Source: Globisporangium splendens (Eukaryota > Oomycota > Peronosporomycetes > Pythiales > Pythiaceae). Taken from it: 64,000 nt of DNA. Positions 53,331 to 63,640 of this stretch are shown here, piece after piece (position 1 is the stretch's first letter; each line of letters starts with the position of its first letter). The notes under the pieces are model-generated. The model had not been told where the DNA came from. It worked only from the letters and a program-made list of their open reading frames with translations, and ran no database searches. Location: positions 186,001 to 250,000 of the forward strand of contig VFIW01000038.1 in NCBI GenBank assembly GCA_006386115.1, written 5' to 3'. A program made the translations under genes and the position numbers.

Positions 53331-54356
53331 ATGACCTGCCATCGCGTCGGCGCTCGAGTCCAGCTGCTCGTGTGCATGGTGATGCTGTGCGTCTCATTCC
53401 AGACATCGCTCTTTGTGGAGAGTCAAGAGGTGCCTGTGGGCACGTCATGTGCGCGACCTCGAGTTCGGAAATCCGAGGATGCGTACACGTCGACCGAGAA
53501 AAGCACCTACACGAGTGCGGTCGGGCTCGCGATGACAAAGGGGTACCACCAGTCGCCCGTGGACCCGCTCTTCTACTCTCACCATGCATTTGTCGGCGCG
53601 CTCCAGACGATCTACTTGAAGTGCTAGCTCAAAAGCGACACGCTGCTGCTGTCGAGCACACAGAAGTACATGGACAGCACTCACTGGTCCAATTGCACAC
53701 GACGCTCCAACAACCGACCCTACAAGCCGACGGACGAAGTGACCATGGCAACATGGAGCTACGCCAGAGAGTGGGTCCATGTCCGCCGAAACCCCAACAA
53801 TACCCTGTACCCGTTCTTCAAGGACCTCCCGCCGCAGTTCGTGGACTACGTCGATGCCAAGGATCTCGGTGTGCACAACTACACGTACAACTTTACCGGC
53901 GGTCTTGCAAACATGTTTGCGAAATGTCAGGCTTCCAACACCATCACGGCGGTGGCTCTGTTAGCTGAGGAGGGAGCTGGCAAGGCAAGTGATGCGAGAG
54001 AAAACGAAGCTGAGGTGAACCCGTCTGATTCTACTGTTGCTGACATCAAGATGCGTCGGTGGGCAATCGCGATCTACGAGTCGGCGCGCTTGTATGGGTA
54101 CACGGAAGATGCAGCGAGGAGTCAAATGGAGATGGTCACGTGCATGTACAAGCACGAGTGCTTTGGCAAAGTGCAGGACTACACGTCGCTGTTTCGCAAG
54201 AACTTCGGCGTTCAGGGCCACCCGCGGTGCTTCACACTCGTGAAAGCGATCAAGAACGGCGACAAGGTGATCGGAATCCCGCACTGGCGGAAAATCACCG
54301 GTCGATTTGTGTCGTGCCCAAACAACCCCAAGTATGGCAGCAAGACGAGCACGTAG
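53331..54356 (+). pseudogene. Secreted tyrosinase, with in-frame internal deletion and in-frame TAG
   Basis: ATG 53331 gives a signal peptide (QLLVCMVMLCVSFQTSLFVE), then the tyrosinase start CARPRVRKSEDAYTSTEKST. At GYHQSP (about 53552) the frame jumps to VDPLFYSHHAFVGALQTIY, the third-His end of the CuB site. The whole CuA site and the first part of CuB, roughly 150-200 residues, are missing with frame kept. TAG at 53625-53627 follows, and the same frame then runs on cleanly to TAG 54354-54356 through the C-terminal region (VTMATWSYAREWVHVRRNPN). Tyrosinases oxidise phenols using two copper ions held by six His; only one cluster end remains, so the product cannot be active. Confidence 0.85.
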
Positions 54357-54846
54357 GACGCCAAAGCATTCAGCTATCCTGTCAGACTACGGCCGGAGCC
54401 AATCCCGCGCCTCTTTAATTCAAATGCTTGGATATGTTCGCCTTGGCATGAAATTATTGTTTGAGGGGACTCGGAAAATACTTGGACTCGCTATAACTCC
54501 AGCGGTCGTGACCTGGAAGCGCATCTAGAACGTTCTCCAGCTACTACTTTGTCATTGCACCCGAAATCGCATAGTACAGCCTGCAATTTGCCTCAGCACT
54601 CCACGCTTTTGTGGCCAACATACGATCTCGATATTCGATAAATTCAACATTCCTGCTCAGCTGTCAGAAACCTCGCGTCCCCGAGTCTTACCCCCTTTCG
54701 ATGATACTCAACGCCATTTCATCGCAGCCACTCACTACCACCTTCCAATCATTGCGCCTTGCTGGTGGGTGGCATTCATCAATTTAACTGAACGCGTGCA
54801 TTGGACTCATACAAGAAGTTGCCCGGTTGAAACGTTTATTTGGTCA
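54357..54846. other. Intergenic, no gene supported
   Basis: Spacer between the tyrosinase relic and the family X array. Confidence 0.4.
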
Positions 54847-56176
54847 ATGTTCCAGTTTGGCCAAGATGCGGCTGCGCCAGCGTTCAGATTTGAGATTGGT
54901 CGAAGCGATGCACCCACGCCGCCACCACAAGCCCAGCGCGGCAAGATGGTTTTTTTTATTCTCGCACAACGAAGACCCCAGCGACGAAATTTGACTTCAC
55001 ACCAACCAAGAGTCCAGCTCTTCTGCTTCCTGCCACTCCTGCTTCGCCTCCTGCTGACTTCGCCGACGGTGCTGCGGAAGAACTAGTTCACTTTCCCTCG
55101 AAAGTGCTCGACCAGTACAAGTACAAGCTTTCAGCCACGGAGGGGAAAGTCCGCATTTGGCTTGAACAGCAATCGTCCAAGAAGCAATGGTACGTCTGTT
55201 GCGTCCGTTGTCTCGGAATTTGGTTCGCTCAATGAGCAGTGTATCGCGCTCTTTTTTGTGGGTGCTTTGAGTAGGAATACGGGAGACTTGGCTGAGGAAG
55301 AGACCGTTAAACCAGAGGCGGTGATCCCGAACGCAAAGCTGCTCGAGTATGTGAGGGTGTGTTCACGCTTCCAAAGCATGCTTCTGCCATCCTAACGTCC
55401 TCAGCGTTCTGTGTTGTCGCACGTTGTGACAGCTCTTCTGCAAGTGCCTCTCAGCGACAACAACCAGCGGCACGAGCGACTTCCAACGCGATCTCCGATC
55501 CCTCCCAAACGATGAACTCGAGCTGGAGTTGACGCTGAAGTTGCGCATTTCCACATCCGAGTGGACCACAAAGTACTCGTTCAAACTCCAGCCTGTGGCA
55601 CTTGATCCTCTGGATGTGCTATCGTCGAAAGCGCGTGACCAAGAGAAAGAGATCGCTCATTTGCGCTTCGGAGTGGCTGCACTCAAAGCAGCCGCGAACA
55701 AGACGAAGAAACCTCATATGGGAAATGGTGGCGAGCCCGCATTCGTCCATGTTGATGGCGATCTCGCAGTCGTCCGTGTCGTGTCAGAGAATGTAACAAA
55801 CCCAAACCAGGCGGTCGTGTGGAACCCAAACGGACTGAATTCGTTTCGAACAGTGCTGGGTGCAGAAATCTTCCAGTTTGATGCCACGACAGGTGCAATC
55901 CGCGTGCGAGTGACAGGTTTGTTTGAGTTGTATGTCACAGTCGTGCACACCAACTTTCACAGGAATGGATTCGCGTTCAAGCTTCGACGGAATGGAGAAG
56001 AATTTTACAGGTTCTGCGACTCGAATGGAAACGGTTTGCACTAGACACCGAGTCTCCACGACATCGTGCCAATCGACGAGAATGACGTGATCGTTGTCGA
56101 GTATACTGGCAGTGGAACGGCAGTCGCTGGATGCTCTCTGATCATGGAATGGATTGGGCACCCAATTGACAAGTGA
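54847..56176 (+). pseudogene. Family X, member 3 (frameshift in exon 1, in-frame TAG near the 3' end)
   Basis: Exon 1 54847-55189 starts MFQFGQDAAAPAFRFEIGR and ends QYKYKLSATEGKVRIWLEQ...KKQW. Its length is one base short of the family phase, and the shift maps to the T8 run near 54950. Exon 2 is 55275-55350 (LAEEETVKPEAVIPNAKLLE). Exon 3 is 55433-56176: LFCKCLSATTTSGTSDFQRD, coiled coil (LSSKARDQEKEIAHLRFGVA), then the beta-rich domain (VTGLFELYVTVVHTNF, FKLRRNGEEFYRFC). TAG 56042-56044 falls before the last strands; the frame continues (SLHDIVPIDENDVIVVEYTG) to TGA 56174-56176. The exon 1 indel sits in a homopolymer and may be a sequencing error. Confidence 0.65.
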
Positions 56177-56485
56177 AGGGGACGACAGAAGAGAGAAAAC
56201 GAGAGTTAGCTCGGAAGTGTGCCAGTTATGTTGCCATGAGTAGCGAGCCATATTTGCGTCGTCTGTTTTGTGTGTAAATGCTATGAGCGTGGCTGTAGCT
56301 GTGTACGAGCGCACAATTTCATGGTTTGTAGATGGGATTATGCCAATTTCAAACTATAGCGATGTTTCCAGTTTAGTTTACTTGAACATGCACGAAGTTC
56401 AGGTGCGCGGCTCTTTAGCAGTGCCGCTTAACTTCTTCAGTAACGTAGGAGTCTTGTAGAACAAGGTCGTGAAGGTGCACAAGAC

Positions 56486-57727
56486 ATGTTCAAATTTGGC
56501 GAAAACAACGATGAGTTGGAGAGCAAGTTCGAATTCATCTCGAAGCGTGATTAGTCGACTGGAACAATCGAACCACCCGCTTTCGGACAACGCGCTGTTG
56601 CGCCAAGCACATATGTTGGTGAAATAACGAAACCCACGGCAAGACTCGTCAATAGAATCGCAGAGAGGGCTGTCGTTATAGCATGCGAGCTATCACTACA
56701 TTCTCACACACAAAGGCGACAAAGTCAAGATTTGGCTCGAGAACTGCAAGACCAAGCAGCAATGGCAAGTGCATCTCATCCAATGACAAATGGAATGCCG
56801 TCGACTGTGATGATTTGACGCAGTTTTTGCACACTGTAGGGACTCGGGCGAGCTGCTCCAAGACGAGATTGTCAAGCCCGACTCGGTGATCCCGCACGCC
56901 GCCTTGACCGATTACGCCCAGGTACCTCGCACTGCGCTCGCTATTGACTCTCGATTTCTTTTGTCGTCACGATTCTCAATCCGTTTGTTGTTATTGCGTA
57001 GTGTTTTTACAACTGCCTCTCCGCTCAAGAATCAAGCGGGACGGATGATTTTCAACGCGACCTCACGTCGCTCTCCAACAGCGAGCTGCAGCTGGAACTC
57101 AAGTTGAAGCTCCGCGTGTTCGCGTCCGTGTGGACGACAAGCTACAAGTTTGTCTTGCGATCGGTCTCGCTTGCACCTTTGGATGTTCTGGCGGTCGAGT
57201 TGCGCAACCAAGAGGAAGAAATCTCAAGTTTGTGCAAGACTTTGGTGGCGGTGGAGGCTGATGCAACGACAAGAGCTGCTGAAAATGAGCGGCTGCGCAC
57301 GGAAATCGACGCCATGCAGAACATACAAAAGAGCGGAGAGCATGCGGTGTACTTTCGAGGGGTGACTACGAAGCAGACAAGCACGAACTAGCTCCTGGTC
57401 TTCAGCTTAGACACGTCTCGGCGCGGCCATGCGTTCATGGAGCTCCTCAACTCTGGCAAGATCCGCTTTCGCTCTAGCGGGCTGTTCGACGTGTTTATCT
57501 CTGTGGCCAACAATTCTTCGCACAATGGAGACACGTCCCAGCTCCGCAAAAACGGAACTGTTCTTCAAACCTGCAAAGACTCGAATGCGAATGGTCACTG
57601 CCACACGTCAATAATGCGACACATAGTGCCAGTGGCCATAAATGACGATATTGAGGTCGTCTTTCTTGGAAACAATGTCGCATTTGAAGGGAGTTCGCTG
57701 ATCCTCAACTTGCTTGCATTGAGCTGA
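56486..57727 (+). pseudogene. Family X, member 4 (left arm of inverted repeat), several lesions
   Basis: ATG 56486 starts MFKFGENNDELESKFEFISK, then TAG at 56552-56554; the rest of exon 1 changes frame before YHYILTHKGDKVKIWLENCK and ends QQW at 56764. The donor is GCAAGT, a GC-AG intron. Exon 2 is 56840-56921 (82 nt, ELLQDEIVKPDSVIPHAALT). Exon 3 is 57002-57727: CFYNCLSAQESSGTDDFQRD, coiled coil, TAG at 57389-57391 after KQTSTN, then in the same frame the beta-rich domain (SGLFDVFISVANNSSHNGDT, QLRKNGTVLQTC) to TGA 57725-57727. Exons 2-3 are nearly identical to member 6 on the opposite strand. Confidence 0.7.
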
Positions 57728-57893
57728 TCCAGCTGCGTCGTCTATGTGATCCTGTTGCGTGACCTTTATGATGTCTTTGATGTTTCTCAGTGCTGTACAG
57801 CCCAAATGACAATATATGTTTGAATCCTGCTTTCCGTGTATTTTGAACTGCTTTATACCGTGTCCAAATCAACCACGCTGCTACATTCCAAAA

Positions 57894-58731
57894 ATGAGCT
57901 TGACCATGGAAAAACTTCAAGGCACAGGTCTGCGTGGCGTGCTCGAATCTAGCGGAACTGTGGCGATTAGAGCGCGAGACAACATGACGGCACGGTACCG
58001 GTTGACGATGAAGGATGATGGTACACTCCAGGTGTGGATCGAAGACAAGGACTCGAAACAACAATGGTATGCCTTACATTCCGTCTTTGACACCGTTATA
58101 ACAGCTTACGCACGTGGAATTGCTAACGTACTAACCGAATACTTTCCCCAGGCACTCCAAGGAATTGAAACTGGACGAATTGGTCCCGTTCGAACGGGCG
58201 ATTCCGACGGCAAAGTTGAGTGACTACTTTGACGTGTGTAGTGAGCGGAGCGTACCTGAAGCAACTGTGCTGGCAAAGGTCATTGCAAATTGCATTTCCG
58301 TGTTCTGATCCTCGTTGCAGATGTGTAAACGCTGCCTCGACGCGCCTGAAGGTGAAAATCAACCTTCTCTGTATCGCTCTTTGGCAAAACTCGACAAGAT
58401 CTAGGAGCTGCTTCACACATTCAAGCCTCAAATGCAGATCTTCTCGACAGAGTTAACCGCGACCTAAGAGTTTGTGCTGTATCCGGTTGCCTTGGAACCT
58501 GTCGATGTGTTGAATACTATGGATAAGCTTCGAGACAAGGTGGACGAAATCTCGCACTTGTGCGCTGAACTCGAGAACTTCAAACTTGATCAAAGTGAGA
58601 CTGAAAATTATGTGAGGAAAGACCAGAATGAGGGGCAGATGGATATGTATGGCGCGGGTACAGATTACGAAGGCGGGCACAAGATTCTGACGTGGGGATT
58701 TTGCGTGTGCCATGAAAGACGAACGTGGTGA
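57894..58731 (+). pseudogene. Family X, member 5, with two in-frame stops
   Basis: Exon 1 57894-58066 (MSLTMEKLQGTGLRGVLESS, ARYRLTMKDDGTLQVWIEDK, ends QQW), donor GTATGC. Exon 2 58152-58233, exactly 82 nt (HSKELKLDELVPFERAIPTA). Exon 3 from 58321 (MCKRCLDAPEGENQPSLYRS) has TAG at 58402-58404 and TAA at 58465-58467 in an otherwise continuous frame that includes VLYPVALEPVDVLNTMDKLR and the coiled coil, and ends at TGA 58729-58731 soon after GHKILTWG. The C-terminal domain is mostly missing. Splice sites are intact. Confidence 0.65.
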
Positions 58732-58807
58732 AACGTAGATGATTGGTGCGAAGCAAAACAACGTCGAACTATCGTACGTGTGAGCCGTAGGAGAACCTCT
58801 CTGTGAG

Positions 58808-58993
58808 ATGGAACTCGATCAGATCGACGAGCTCACGGTTCGCGTTCGACGCCAGGAAGCCGAGCTCGCAAGTGTGCGTGCGGAGCAGAACGAGCTCAAA
58901 GCAGGTACGCTGGAATCGAGCAGCAGCAGACTCGAATGCAATGAACCGATCTACTCTCAAAGCAATTTATTACAAGAGAAAACAGGAGGTATG
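58808..58993 (+). pseudogene. Family X fragment (coiled coil only)
   Basis: ELDQIDELTVRVRRQEAELA, then ASVRAEQNELKAGTLESS and NEPIYSQSN closely match the coiled-coil part of exon 3 of the intact member at 62028-63640 (ELDRIDVLTARVRSQEAELA). The fragment stops where the right arm of the inverted repeat begins at 58996, so the inversion breakpoint cut through a gene copy. Confidence 0.65.
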
Positions 58994-59061
58994 CAGCAAT
59001 GAGAAACATCAAAGACGTCATAAAGGTCACGCAACAGGATCACATAGACGACGCAGCTGGA

Positions 59062-60269
59062 TCAGCTCAATGCAAGCAAGTTGAGGATCAGCGAACTCCC
59101 TTCAAATGCGACATTGTTTCCAAGAAAGACGACCTCAATATCGTCATTTATGGCCACTGGCACTATGTGTCGCATTATTGACGTGTGGCAGTGACCATTC
59201 GCATTCGAGTCTTTGCAGGTTTGAAGAACAGTTCCGTTTTTGCGGAGCTGGGACGTGTCTCCATTGTGCGAAGAATTGTTGGCCACAGAGATAAACACGT
59301 CGAACAGCCCGCTAGAGCGAAAGCGGATCTTGCCAGAGTTGAGGAGCTCCATGAACGCATGGCCGCGCCGAGACGTGTCTAAGCTGAAGACCAGGAGCTA
59401 GTTCGTGCTTGTCTGCTTCGTAGTCACGCCTCGAAAGTACACCGCATGCTCTCCGCTCTTTTGTATGTTCTGCATGGCGTCGATTTCCGTGCGCAGCAGC
59501 TCATTTTCAGCAGCTCTGGCTCTCGTATCAACCATGACGACCTCCAATGCCGAGCGCAAACTTGAGATTTCTTCCTCTTGGTTGCGCAATTTGGCCGCCA
59601 GAACATCCAAAGGTGCAAGCGAGACCGATCGCAAGACAAACTTGTAGCTTGTCGTCCGCACGGACGCGAACACGCGGAGCTTCAACTTGAGTTCCAGCTG
59701 CAGCTCGCTGTTGGAGAGCGACGTGAGGTCGCGTTGAAAATCATCCGTCCCACTTGATTCTTGAGCGGAGAGGCAGTTGTAAAAACACTACGCAATAACA
59801 ACAAACGGATTGAGAATCGTGACGACAAAAGAAATCGAGAGTCAATAGCGAGCGCAGTGCGAGGTACCTGGGCGTAATCGGTCAAGGCGGCGTGCGGGAT
59901 CACCGAGTCGGGCTTGACAATCTCGTCTTGGAGCAGCTCGCCCGAGTCCCTACAGTGTGCAAAAACTGCGTCAAATCATCACAGTCGACGGCATTCCATT
60001 TGTCATTGGATGAGATGCACTTGCCATTGCTGCTTGGTCTTGCGGTTCTCGAGCCAAATCTTGACTTTGTCGTTCTTGCAGGTGAGAATGTACCGGTAGC
60101 TTGCAAAAGGTTTTGACACGAAGCTGGCAATACCCTCTGCTGCTCCGTCGACGAGACCAGTCTTTGGTGCGGGGGAAGGTGTGAACGTTGCTGCCGAGGT
60201 CGCATCGCGATTTTGGAAGGGCGACTTGGTTCTATTCGGCCAGTTTTGCGTTTCGCCAAACTTGAACAT
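59062..60269 (-). pseudogene. Family X, member 6 (right arm of inverted repeat), single in-frame TAG
   Basis: Exon 1 60269-60025 is intact (MFKFGETQNWPNRTKSPFQN, YRYILTCKNDKVKIWLEN, ends QQW) with donor GCAAGT. Exon 2 is 59949-59868 (82 nt) and exon 3 59787-59062. The only lesion is TAG at 59400-59398, after KQTSTN, at the same place as in member 4. If this stop is obeyed the protein is about 238 residues and lacks the C1q-like domain, which stays open downstream to TGA at 59064-59062. Confidence 0.7.
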
Positions 60270-60656
60270 TTCAGCTTTCGTTTCAACTTGCTCTTGGGCG
60301 TTTGAAAACTGGGAGGTTTGAAAGCGAAGAGCTCATGGCGGTCACAACCTACCGATCAAATTGAGCGTCGCCGTCACGGATCAAACGTGTCCGTCTCGTC
60401 CTCGTGTGCAAATGGGAATTTTGAGGACGAAAGCCATATGGTAACGCACCAGCAATCGAGCGACACGACTTCGGAGTACTGCTTATCGAGGTGATACTTG
60501 AACGATTGAATCGATTGGTGTGCGCAACTATTTCAGAGCTTCAGTTTGTTTTGGTCAATGAAATCTCACATGCTTCCGACGTGAAGTACACGCTGAGCTG
60601 AGCACAGCAGCAAGCTCCCCAATTGTGGACAAAACCGAGCTGAAAGCAGGTCAACT

Positions 60657-61845
60657 TTACCACAGACAAGAGCTGATCGGTGTCCACTTGCGCCGGCAAA
60701 CAATGCCATTCCTTACCGCGAGATGGTGCTCACATGACATATGGAAGAGATCTGTCCGTTCAGAAGACGACATCACGCACATTACACGATCTGACGACTC
60801 TGGTGGTGGTTTGCCATTAACATAAACAACTGGTTCGTTGGACAGCTTCGGCACAGTTCACTTCACATCATTCAACCACGACTCATCAATTTTGTTCTTG
60901 GTGGTACACGCAGCTATCCAAGCCCGGATTTTTCGTCCACATCAGTAATCGTCACCCGCGTAATTCATGTCAGTTTGATCTTCATCCTCTTCTTCCTGCA
61001 CACGATTTTCCGTCGCACTTTCGAGTTTGATCTTCAATTTCTCGAGTTCAGCGAGCAAAAGCACCATTTCTTCCTTTCGATCTTGAACTTTAGCATTCAT
61101 CAGATCGACAGGCTCCAACTTAATGGAATGCAACTCAAACTCGAACACCGCGACGAACTTGGTCGAGAGCATTTGCATGGGAATCTCAAAAACCATCCGA
61201 AGCTCGTCGATATCATCGCTCTTCTTCAGACAGCGGTGATAAGGAGGTTGAATAAAGTGGTTAGCCTCTTCGTCGAGGCAGCGTTTAAACATCTACAGTG
61301 TAGGCATAGGGCGGAAGAAGGAACGACCATCCGGTTCCTTATCATTCCTGTTCATCAGACATGTCCAATTACCGATCTCGAAGCAGTGTGTCGCCGTCGC
61401 CCTCGAGATTGCCTGATCCGTTGGGGCAAACTCACCAAGTTTCAATTCCTTTGACTGCCTGGGTAAAGAGGGATCAGGCTAGTGTAGTGACATTTAGCAA
61501 GTAATCCTTTCACACTATGAAAAAAGTAATGTTGCCATTGCTGCTTCGAGTCTCTGTCTTCGATCCACACCTGGATTTCGCCAATAGAGCTGAGCGTTAA
61601 CCGATACCGAGCTGTCATGTCTTGAAATGCGCGAAACGTCACAGTTCCGCTGGATTCGTGCACGCCACACAGAGCTGTGCCTTGAGGTTTCGTCGTGGAA
61701 AGGCTCGTGTTTGGAGCGCAGCAGTGGTTGATGGGAATATTTGAAACTGGCAGTGGTAGCATAAATGAATGACGGTTGCACATGAACTCGACAAACCTCT
61801 CTGAGAACGTCCATGAGCGACGCTAACGGGAACAAACTCTGCCAT
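60657..61845 (-). pseudogene. Family X, member 7, degenerate
   Basis: Exon 1 lies between 61845 (MAEFVPVSVAHGRSQRG) and about 61525 and ends ARYRLTLSSIGEIQVWIEDR...KQQW, with a frame change near 61785. Exon 2 (61458-61373) encodes SKELKLGEFAPTDQAIS but is 86 nt, breaking the 82-nt family phase. Exon 3 starts 61292 (MFKRCLDEEANHFIQ), has the coiled coil (AKVQDRKEEMVLLLAELEKL), and meets TGA at 60944-60942. The same frame then continues with a second TGA near 60858 to TAA 60657 through a stretch (EPVVYVNGKPPPESS) that may be the decayed C-terminal domain. It is most like member 5. Confidence 0.55.
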
Positions 61846-62027
61846 GAAAAATCACGTCAAGTTCTCGATCTCATTTCTACTAACTATTTACCACACAGAG
61901 GCTGAATACGACGATTCTCGAATTCGCTCTTCCTGGCACCACGAGACTTGCGACAGTGGACAGCAATGGTGAAGTGACTGACGCCGCGTTTTTCACAGCT
62001 GTATAATTACAAGCAGGTCGTAGTACT

Positions 62028-63640
62028 TCAGCGCAACTGGAAAATAATCACGGAGCTCTCGGCGACGACTTCGCCGTCCCCCGTGTACAGGACACTCAGC
62101 ACGTCGTGCTTCTGCAGCGTGAGCACTCGCTGGAATGACGACGACAACACCGTTTGGTCCGAGAGCGACCCGTACTCGTTTTTTCCCGTGCACGTCGCCA
62201 CGCATTGGCCGTTGTTGTACAACTGGAACATTGGCGTCCTAGTTCGAAAGCGTGCGCTTACGTGCTTGATCACCAACATCGCGACAAAGACGCCGTCGAC
62301 CAGCACGTGGATATTCTCTGGGTTCGGCAGATTGAACGACGGTGAGATTGTCCAGCTCGCTGCATTGGCGGGTCCCCACGACAACATATTACCCGATCTT
62401 GTGCTTCCAATGGTCTCGGCCTGGAAGTAAATTGGCTCACTTCGAGGCACGCTGCTGATATTGTTGTTGGACACTGCCTTCCTCGCTTTGAGCTCGTTCA
62501 GCTCCGCACGCAAACTTGCGAGCTCGGCTTCCTGGCTGCGAACGCGAGCCGTGAGCACGTCGATCCGGTCGAGCTCCACCTCACAGAGAGTGAACCGGTA
62601 CTTTGGCATCAGCACGCGCGCGAAAAGATGAATGCGGATCTGCAATTCCAACTGGAGCTCGCCGTCTCGCAGGTGCTCCAGTTGACGCAAGTCGCACGAC
62701 TTTTGCTCCGGGTCTGTGCGAGATCGGGCAAGGCAGTCTTCAAAGCACTGTGTATCACAGTAGAGTGAGAGAGCATAAGGTGAAGGAGATGAGTTTGCGA
62801 GTACATCAAAATCGATGAACTACAAATACCGGCACGTAATCTTCAATGGTGGCCATGGGGATCAGCGATTCCGACGCCACAAACTCGTCGAGTGTCAATG
62901 GATCCGATTCCCTACCACATCAACATTGACAAAGGAAAAAATCGTGCGATTTCAATCCATCCATTCAGAAAAGTGGCTCTTCGTTTTGGAAGAGATACAA
63001 GAACGATCATTAATACAGGATAACAAAAGCAATAAAGCACGCACCATTGCTGTTTGGTTTTCTTGTTCTCAAGCCAGATCGTGACTTTGCTGCCTTCGAT
63101 CGTGAACGCATAGCGGAAGATGGTCGAGTTCTGTGATGGAAAAACCACTTCGTTGTCTCGGAGTGGAGCAGGAGTGGAGGTGGTCTTCAGTGAGAACGAT
63201 TCCAAATTTGTTTGTAGGGACGACACAGTCGGTGTCGTATTAGCTGCATGCTGTGGAATCTTCGACGGCTCCGCGGCTTCAGATTGTGAGACTGCGGGTA
63301 TTTGTCGAGTCTGCACCGTTTCACGCTGGGATTTTGTGCCTGCACCACCGGGTGACGAATCCGACGCTGTTGGCTTTGGCAGCAGACGAATACCACAGTT
63401 CTCTGGGTAGTCGATGTGGGTAATCCCTGACGGAAGTTGATTATGCGGTCGTTGGACTGAGGAGACGACAGGTGGCGCTGGCAACATGACAGTGGACGGC
63501 GGGTACGCTGCGAACGTCGGCGGTCGCGTGAACGACGCGAAGCCGCTCCCCAGTGAAGCAGCAGAGCTTGAGCTGGCGGTTGTGGCAGCAGCAGAGGAGG
63601 CGGGTGAAGCAGGGCGTGGGTCGAAGGAGTAGCTCACCAT
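62028..63640 (-). CDS. Family X, member 8: intact reference copy (IWLE motif, coiled coil, C1q-like domain)
   Basis: Exons 63640-63045, 62911-62830 (82 nt) and 62747-62028 join in phase (donors GTGCGT and GTATTT; acceptors GTGGTAG and ATACACAG), giving 465 residues. Residues 1 to about 170 are disordered, Ser/Pro/Ala-rich. The conserved motif FRYAFTIEGSKVTIWLENKK...KQQW closes exon 1. Exon 2 is PLTLDEFVASESLIPMATIE. Exon 3 has CFEDCLARSRTDPEQ, a beta stretch, a coiled coil (LTARVRSQEAELASLRAELN) and a C-terminal beta-rich domain (HVLVDGVFVAMLVIKHV, FQLYNNGQCVATCTG, VLTLQKHDVLSVLYTG) that I read as C1q/TNF-like. No signal peptide is seen. A trimeric coiled-coil adhesion or scaffold role is only a guess; I do not recognise the family by name. 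Confidence 0.75.

Larger units (their letters stand above)
56690..60100. repeat. Large inverted repeat, arms about 1.1 kb, spacer about 1.2 kb
   Basis: The left arm (about 56690-57793) and right arm (58996 to about 60100) are reverse complements; paired coordinates sum to 116,789. The inner ends are sharp (GTTTCTCAGTGC at 57782 against GCAATGAGAAAC at 58996). Identity is very high except in the coiled-coil coding part (about 57220-57300) and toward the outer ends in exon 1, where the arms diverge. The spacer carries family X member 5 and a fragment of another copy. Confidence 0.85.

Noticed and set aside
3473..59400. TAG reassigned to an amino acid
   Set aside because: BDP1, COX20, RRS1 and family X member 1 end with TAG at conserved C-termini, so TAG is a normal stop here.
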